Shown: positions 6,963 through 10,776 of the stretch, in pieces | How the letters are laid out: every line of letters begins with the position of its first letter | Position numbering within the stretch: the stretch's first letter is position 1 | Assembly: GCA_016744555.1 (NCBI GenBank) | Contig: JADGED010000076.1 | Span: 1 to 10,776, forward strand | DNA: 10,776 nt | Reading direction: 5' to 3' | From: Desulfuromonadaceae bacterium | GTDB lineage: Bacteria; Desulfobacterota; Desulfuromonadia; Desulfuromonadales; Geopsychrobacteraceae | Notes under the pieces: model-generated | The model's input: the letters and a program-made list of their open reading frames with translations, nothing else | Told to the model about the DNA's origin: nothing | Database searches by the model: none | Made by a program: the position numbers and the translations under genes

Positions 6963-9245
6963 TTAAATACCTACATAGTATTGCTCATTATTAGTACCTT
7001 TAACTGCAAAAGATAGCTCCCTTTTAGCCCCTTTTTTTCCAACTATCAACCTAGCAAATAGGTCGATCAAAACAGCAGGTTCTAGCGTTACAGTTGTTTC
7101 ATTTTCAACTAAGCTCAAATCAATCATAATCCCGGAAAACAGGTTAGGCATGTCGGTAACGATATCACTATTCAAAAAATGGTGGGGATGACAAATGCTA
7201 TGATAATTGCCCTTACTTTTATTGATCCATAGGGTGGTATTTTTTCTATTTTTGCTAGTAGTTGATCTAGTACAATTATCGAAACAATCATCATCCATGC
7301 TCTGCTTACCACACTCTTCTATCTGCGCTAACAAACATTGACGACTGGTAAGCAAAACCATCGGATGGTAAATGCTATAATGGAGTTCAAATCCTTCAGG
7401 TTTAGCAATCATACCAATTTGCGTCCTACTTAACTCGTTAGAAACAAATGCCCCTGCACAGCGAAACTTTTCTCTTAGGCACAACATGGTGTAAGAATTT
7501 ATGCTGTTTAGGTAAGGACCAGCTATCCACGCGATTCCCATTTTATAAGCTTCGAAAGCGATACCACTATTATTAGTGACAATCTGCTTCGGCTGTAATT
7601 GCTGCAACAGTTTAATGGCGGCAGCATAATTCTCACCGATAAGGATAGCAGGAAACCATGGGGTCAAATTGTTATTCTCAGTAAAAGTAGCCACGAAAGA
7701 GGACAAATTGTGATGAAAATTATTGGGAAGTTGAAAGTATATTGTCGCATCGGTTTCGCTACACGCAGCTATTTGCTCTATTGAAGAAATTAGGACAGAT
7801 AACTTTGGCTTAATATTTTCGTTTCGTTTTGCAGTGATGGACGGCAACTTAACTGGAGTGATATTTTGTTGGGCGCCAACCAAGCGTGACATCATCTTTT
7901 TGCCAATCAGCTCAATCTCTTTTTGCGCTAGAAACAGATTTTGACCCAACTTGCTCAAATTAAGTTCTTGCAGGAAAAACGTACCTTCATCCAATTTTTC
8001 AAAATATTGATATAGTCTACTTTTATCTAGGCCGTTACACTGCAATTTACCCGTTTTTGGTTTAGCCGTAACCGATGTTACCGTGGCAAGGCGATTTTTT
8101 GAACATAAATTAAAGTTATGCTCACCGGCAAAGACTTCAACCCGCAACAATTCCCCAACGCAACCTTCTAGATTAACCTGTAATGGTTTTTTTGTTACGT
8201 TAAGTGCAGCTATTTCGGCCTTAACATTTTCTTTAATCACACTTCTGGCGGCGTGTAAATCGCGTTTAACCTCTGCAAGGTCGGCACTATCACCATGTTT
8301 ATCCAGTATTTCGGTAAATTGGAGAGCCGAACTATCGCGTGGATTATCAATAAACATCTCTTTATTGATACTTCCTGTCAAAAATCCATTGGTAAAAGTT
8401 CGATTAAACACCCGGTAAATATCGGTATCATCACTGTTAGAATTGCCTGTCGCATAAAATTGATCTAGCAACTTCCTCCACGAATTAACCACGGTATAGA
8501 CATAATCAAACTGCTTCATCCGCCCTTCTATTTTAAGCGAATCAACCCCAGCCTGATGGAGGATATGCAAATCATTAAATGCCGAATTGTCTTTTAAATT
8601 CAGCGGGAAATTCTTCCCCCGAGCAGTGGTCTGGTATTTATCTCGACAATGCTGCCCACAACGGCCACGATTACCCGACTTGCCATCGAGAACAGAACTT
8701 AAATAACAAATCCCCGAAAAACCGATACAATATGAACCATGGACAAAGACCTCAGTTGATACGTCTAATTGCTTTCCAACAGCAACTAATCCTTCTATTT
8801 CAGTTAAATTTAGTTCACGACATAAATTTACTCGCTTGGTATCCAGTTGCTGTAAAAATTTAATTTGCCCTGCATTGTGGGTAGTTAACTGTGTGGAGGC
8901 GTGGATTTCAAGGGTTTTGAAATACTTACTAAGAAGATATAGCAGCCCTAAATCTTGAACAATAATCCCATCTAGTGAGGTATTAACCAGCTTATTTAAT
9001 AGATTGATAAGAGAGTTAAATTCATTATCAATAATAAGGATATTTATGGTTAAAAACACCTTGCAATGGTTTGCATGGGCGAGTGATAAAACGATCTCCA
9101 AATCACCAATTTCAATATTAGTTGCACGATTTCGAGCGTTGAAATGTTGAAGACCACAATAAACCGCATCTGCACCGGCAACAATGGCAGCTTTTATTGA
9201 TTCGATATCGCCACCCGGGGCGAGCAACTCAAGTTTTTTAGTCAT
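6963..9245 (-). CDS. U32-family protein, RlhA-like (predicted rRNA hydroxylation factor), with extra C-terminal Cys cluster
   Basis: A protein of 760 residues. The N-terminal barrel is typical of the family historically called peptidase U32: LELLAPGGD (5-13), GADAVYCG (24-31), DGIIVQDLG (92-100), EIHASTQ (113-119), CRELNL (142-147), and the hallmark FVHGSYC. Cys173, Cys180, Cys196 and Cys200 lie in the SGICYLSS...NRGRCGQHCR arrangement that in RlhA and TrhP is the iron-sulfur-type site. SLKIEGRMK follows at about 235-245. The closest member I know is E. coli RlhA (YdcP, about 653 residues), needed for hydroxylation of 23S rRNA C2501; relatives act on tRNA uridine, and proteolysis is doubtful. 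This protein is longer and has a second set, Cys637, 645, 654 and 658, near its end. The start at 9245 fits the family N-terminus though the Shine-Dalgarno is poor. The RlhA-type substrate is inference. Confidence 0.85.
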   Translation of the reverse strand: MTKKLELLAPGGDIESIKAAIVAGADAVYCGLQHFNARNRATNIEIGDLEIVLSLAHANHCKVFLTINILIIDNEFNSLINLLNKLVNTSLDGIIVQDLGLLYLLSKYFKTLEIHASTQLTTHNAGQIKFLQQLDTKRVNLCRELNLTEIEGLVAVGKQLDVSTEVFVHGSYCIGFSGICYLSSVLDGKSGNRGRCGQHCRDKYQTTARGKNFPLNLKDNSAFNDLHILHQAGVDSLKIEGRMKQFDYVYTVVNSWRKLLDQFYATGNSNSDDTDIYRVFNRTFTNGFLTGSINKEMFIDNPRDSSALQFTEILDKHGDSADLAEVKRDLHAARSVIKENVKAEIAALNVTKKPLQVNLEGCVGELLRVEVFAGEHNFNLCSKNRLATVTSVTAKPKTGKLQCNGLDKSRLYQYFEKLDEGTFFLQELNLSKLGQNLFLAQKEIELIGKKMMSRLVGAQQNITPVKLPSITAKRNENIKPKLSVLISSIEQIAACSETDATIYFQLPNNFHHNLSSFVATFTENNNLTPWFPAILIGENYAAAIKLLQQLQPKQIVTNNSGIAFEAYKMGIAWIAGPYLNSINSYTMLCLREKFRCAGAFVSNELSRTQIGMIAKPEGFELHYSIYHPMVLLTSRQCLLAQIEECGKQSMDDDCFDNCTRSTTSKNRKNTTLWINKSKGNYHSICHPHHFLNSDIVTDMPNLFSGIMIDLSLVENETTVTLEPAVLIDLFARLIVGKKGAKRELSFAVKGTNNEQYYVGI

Positions 9246-9330
9246 TTGCTGAGGATACTCTATCCGGCCGAAAAAAGGGAATTGTGCCGAAATTGCTTTG
9301 ACCGGAATTTATGAATGGAGACAACAGATG

Positions 9331-9377
9331 AAAAGATTACTGAAGACTACAACTAATGGTGTCTCCAGTAATCTTTT
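9331..9377 (-). terminator. Long perfect hairpin, terminator of the FKBP gene
   Basis: On the minus strand a 12-bp perfect stem AAAAGATTACTG / CAGTAATCTTTT (9366-9377 with 9331-9342) continues after one mismatch with GTCT/AGAC pairing (9361-9364 with 9344-9347). It starts 11 bp after the FKBP stop codon and ends in TCTTTTC, a short T-run. GTCTCC/GGAGAC (9361-9366 and 9317-9322) could form a competing pairing. It should separate FKBP transcription from the U32 gene. Confidence 0.65.
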
Positions 9378-9388
9378 AGCAATCTAAC

Positions 9389-9862
9389 TTAAAGAATCTC
9401 GACTAGCTCAAACTCGTAAGTTAATTCTTCACCTGCTAAAGGGTGATTTGAATCGAAACGAATCTCTTCATCGCTCATTGCGACAATAGTTACGAGGTAA
9501 ACTTCGTCATCTTCACCAGTTACTTCGAGTTCTAAACCAATTTCAGGGGTGATATCATCGGCAAAATCGCTACGATTAATACTGAAAACATTCTCAGCGT
9601 TGTACTCACCAAACGCATCGTCTGGAGCGATAACAACACTCTTCTTTTCACCTGCAGTCATACCAACCAAAGCTGATTCTATCGGCAGATAAAAATCCCC
9701 AGAACCTACCGTTAATTCCATTGGCCCGTGATCATGACAACAACTATCATCATTGCAGCCATCCTCGCCATGGTCAGGATGGGTAGTATCGATTATGGTT
9801 TCGTCTTCTAATTTTCCAATAAAATGGATGGTGACCTTATCACCCTCTTTTACTTGTGACAT
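9389..9862 (-). CDS. SlyD-like FKBP-type peptidyl-prolyl cis-trans isomerase with a Cys/His-rich insert
   Basis: A protein of 157 residues without signal peptide, hence cytoplasmic. The FKBP core is clear: VKEGDKVTIHFIGKLEDETIIDTT (4-27), then the strand MELTVGSGDFYLPIESALVGM (48-68), GEKKSVVIAPDDAFGEY (71-87), and the insert-in-flap domain characteristic of SlyD chaperone-isomerases (about 88-135), closing with NHPLAGEELTYEFELVEIL. SlyD proteins catalyse prolyl isomerisation and hold unfolded chains. E. coli SlyD binds nickel through a C-terminal His/Cys tail; here that tail is absent, but a 20-residue insert between the first strands (28-47) carries His28, His31, Cys36, Cys41, Cys42, His43 and His45 among acidic residues, a probable metal site. 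AAGGAA seven bases before the ATG supports the start. A metal permease gene lies 156 bp upstream on the same strand. Confidence 0.9.
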   Translation of the reverse strand: MSQVKEGDKVTIHFIGKLEDETIIDTTHPDHGEDGCNDDSCCHDHGPMELTVGSGDFYLPIESALVGMTAGEKKSVVIAPDDAFGEYNAENVFSINRSDFADDITPEIGLELEVTGEDDEVYLVTIVAMSDEEIRFDSNHPLAGEELTYEFELVEIL

Positions 9863-10018
9863 TTTTGTTCCTTTTATTTAGCTAGAGATAAGCTTCGGTT
9901 TTTAACACAAGCGGCGATAGCAATGCACCAGATTTATTTTATTATTGGTCACGACCATTCAACCTGATAGTCATAAAAATTATGTTCAGATCAGTAAAAA
10001 TAAATCCGATTAAGTACC
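9863..10018. other. Gap between permease and FKBP genes
   Basis: The 156-bp gap holds no gene. It contains a perfect palindrome TGGTC-AC-GACCA (9946-9957) and an imperfect inverted repeat (9964-9994: CTGAT/ATCAG outside, CATAA/TTATG inside) without a following T-run, so not a typical terminator. A weak minus-strand promoter TTGAAT (9957-9962) with TAAAAT (9936-9941) at a short 15-bp spacing would have the palindrome lying between its two boxes. Confidence 0.35.
9946..9957. promoter_or_regulatory. Palindrome TGGTCACGACCA upstream of the FKBP gene, possible operator
   Basis: A perfect 5-2-5 inverted repeat lies 84 bp before the FKBP start. It is the most G+C-rich symmetrical element in this gap and falls between weak -35-like and -10-like boxes on the minus strand, the usual place for a repressor or MerR-type activator site. 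No regulator gene is adjacent, so its binder is unknown. Confidence 0.3.
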
Positions 10019-10776
10019 CTACTTCTTGTTTCCTTTTTGTAATAGAACAATGACAAACAGAACTATCGCACTCAAAGTACCGAAAAGAGTCCGATTATCT
10101 TCATGGGCAATCGCTTGCCAACCTGCTGTAAGGTCGGTTAGAGAATAAATAGCATCTACGGCAATACCCATCACGAGGGATGAAATGATGATCCCAAAAA
10201 GATAGATAACTGTAGACTTTTTACCTAGTATTTTTGAAATTACAGCAATCGATGCGGCATTCGTCGCTGGACCAACGAGGAGAAAAACCAACGCTGCACC
10301 AGGGTTTAGGCCCTTAAGTACAAGAGCTGCAGCTATCGGAGTAGATGCTGTAGCACAAACATATAGTGGTATTCCAACTACCAACATTACCAGCATAGCA
10401 ACAATAGGATTTCCCAACCAATTTTCGACAATCGCCGGGGAAACAAATACAGTTATCATCCCAGCAATTCCAACGCCAAGGAAAAACCAAGTTGAAATAT
10501 CGCTGAATAAATCACCAAAAGCAAATTGTAATCCCCCCTTTAACCGCTGCAATAGACTCTGTTTTTGCAGATTATTTTTTTTATCATCACAAGGACAAGG
10601 AGTAAAACTTGGTATAGAATCAACAACATTATAAACTACAGCTTCATCCTCTTCTTTAACATCTGGGTCAAAAACACGAACCAATTGCCCAGTAAATAAA
10701 GCAGTTAAAAATGCAGATAATGGTCGCAGAACTGCCATTAATGGATCTAACAACCCCCAAGTGACAGAAATTGAGT
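10019..10776 (-). CDS. SO_0444-type permease (predicted Cu/Zn efflux transporter), 5' end cut by window edge
   Basis: The frame stays open from the stop at 10019 to the right edge, giving 251 C-terminal residues. The upstream residues SISVTWG join smoothly to LLDPLMAVLRP, a segment that lies in mid-protein in the family, so no start is present; a TTG at 10753 is not a genuine start. The visible part has a membrane hairpin (about 8-33), a cytoplasmic linker with CPC (60-62) followed by basic residues, then about four to five membrane segments with the family signatures GIPLYVCATASTP (134-146) and GPATNAASIAV (168-178), and a final hydrophobic helix. This is the permease fold of PF03773; members of the SO_0444 group are predicted to export Cu or Zn, and other members handle arsenicals. 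The Cys-containing linker would be the metal-handling part. The FKBP with a Cys/His insert follows on the same strand. Confidence 0.85.
   Translation of the reverse strand, partial: SISVTWGLLDPLMAVLRPLSAFLTALFTGQLVRVFDPDVKEEDEAVVYNVVDSIPSFTPCPCDDKKNNLQKQSLLQRLKGGLQFAFGDLFSDISTWFFLGVGIAGMITVFVSPAIVENWLGNPIVAMLVMLVVGIPLYVCATASTPIAAALVLKGLNPGAALVFLLVGPATNAASIAVISKILGKKSTVIYLFGIIISSLVMGIAVDAIYSLTDLTAGWQAIAHEDNRTLFGTLSAIVLFVIVLLQKGNKK

Noticed and set aside
9964..9994. Imperfect inverted repeat as terminator of the permease gene
   Set aside because: On the minus strand it is not followed by a T-run and the stem is interrupted by an internal loop; too weak to call a terminator.
10739..10753. Start of the permease gene at TTG 10753
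   Set aside because: The frame continues to the window edge with residues typical of mid-family sequence (SISVTWGLLDPLMAVLRP), so the gene is truncated, not begun here.
5452..10753. Identical N-terminal MLDPL in the barrel frame and in the permease frame, suggesting a duplicated 5' segment
   Set aside because: Only about nine bases (TAGATCCAT on the minus strand) agree and the sequences diverge at once; the permease occurrence is internal. Chance similarity.

Overview
The window is AT-rich (about 40% G+C by eye) and comes from a Gram-negative bacterium. The evidence is an outer-membrane-type beta-barrel protein ending in Phe, Sec signal peptides on three neighbouring genes, a SlyD-like FKBP, and an SO_0444-type metal permease. 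The lineage cannot be fixed from sequence alone; a marine or sediment proteobacterium, or a member of the Desulfobacterota, would fit. The gaps between genes are all shorter than about 160 bp. I see no tRNA, rRNA, CRISPR array, insertion sequence or phage gene.

Left part, minus strand, 1-5454: a run of three exported proteins. A 541-residue predicted outer-membrane barrel (5454-3829) is followed after 48 bp by a 404-residue exported multidomain protein (3780-2566) with Ig-like, NTF2-like, acidic and FnIII-like regions. After a strong intrinsic-terminator hairpin comes a very large exported helical protein (2447-1) that runs off the left edge. I recognise no characterised system in this trio; it is the best candidate for something undescribed. 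The hairpin ends only 20 bases before the third gene's start codon, so expression of that gene is probably set by read-through or by a leader structure.

Middle, 5455-6889: a divergent gene on the plus strand encodes a membrane-embedded one-component regulator, with about 12 transmembrane segments followed by a LuxR-type helix-turn-helix. The shared 154-bp divergent region holds a 14-bp palindrome overlapping an 11-bp-period direct repeat, a plausible operator. The simplest reading is that the regulator senses something at the inner membrane and controls the barrel operon, itself, or both; this is inference.

Right part, minus strand, 6963-10776: housekeeping or metal-related genes. A 760-residue U32-family protein resembles RlhA, the 23S rRNA C2501 hydroxylation factor, and carries a second Cys cluster. 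A SlyD-like FKBP prolyl isomerase carries an unusual Cys/His-rich insert. The C-terminal part of an SO_0444-type permease (predicted Cu/Zn efflux) enters from the right edge. The last two lie in tandem and may share a metal theme.
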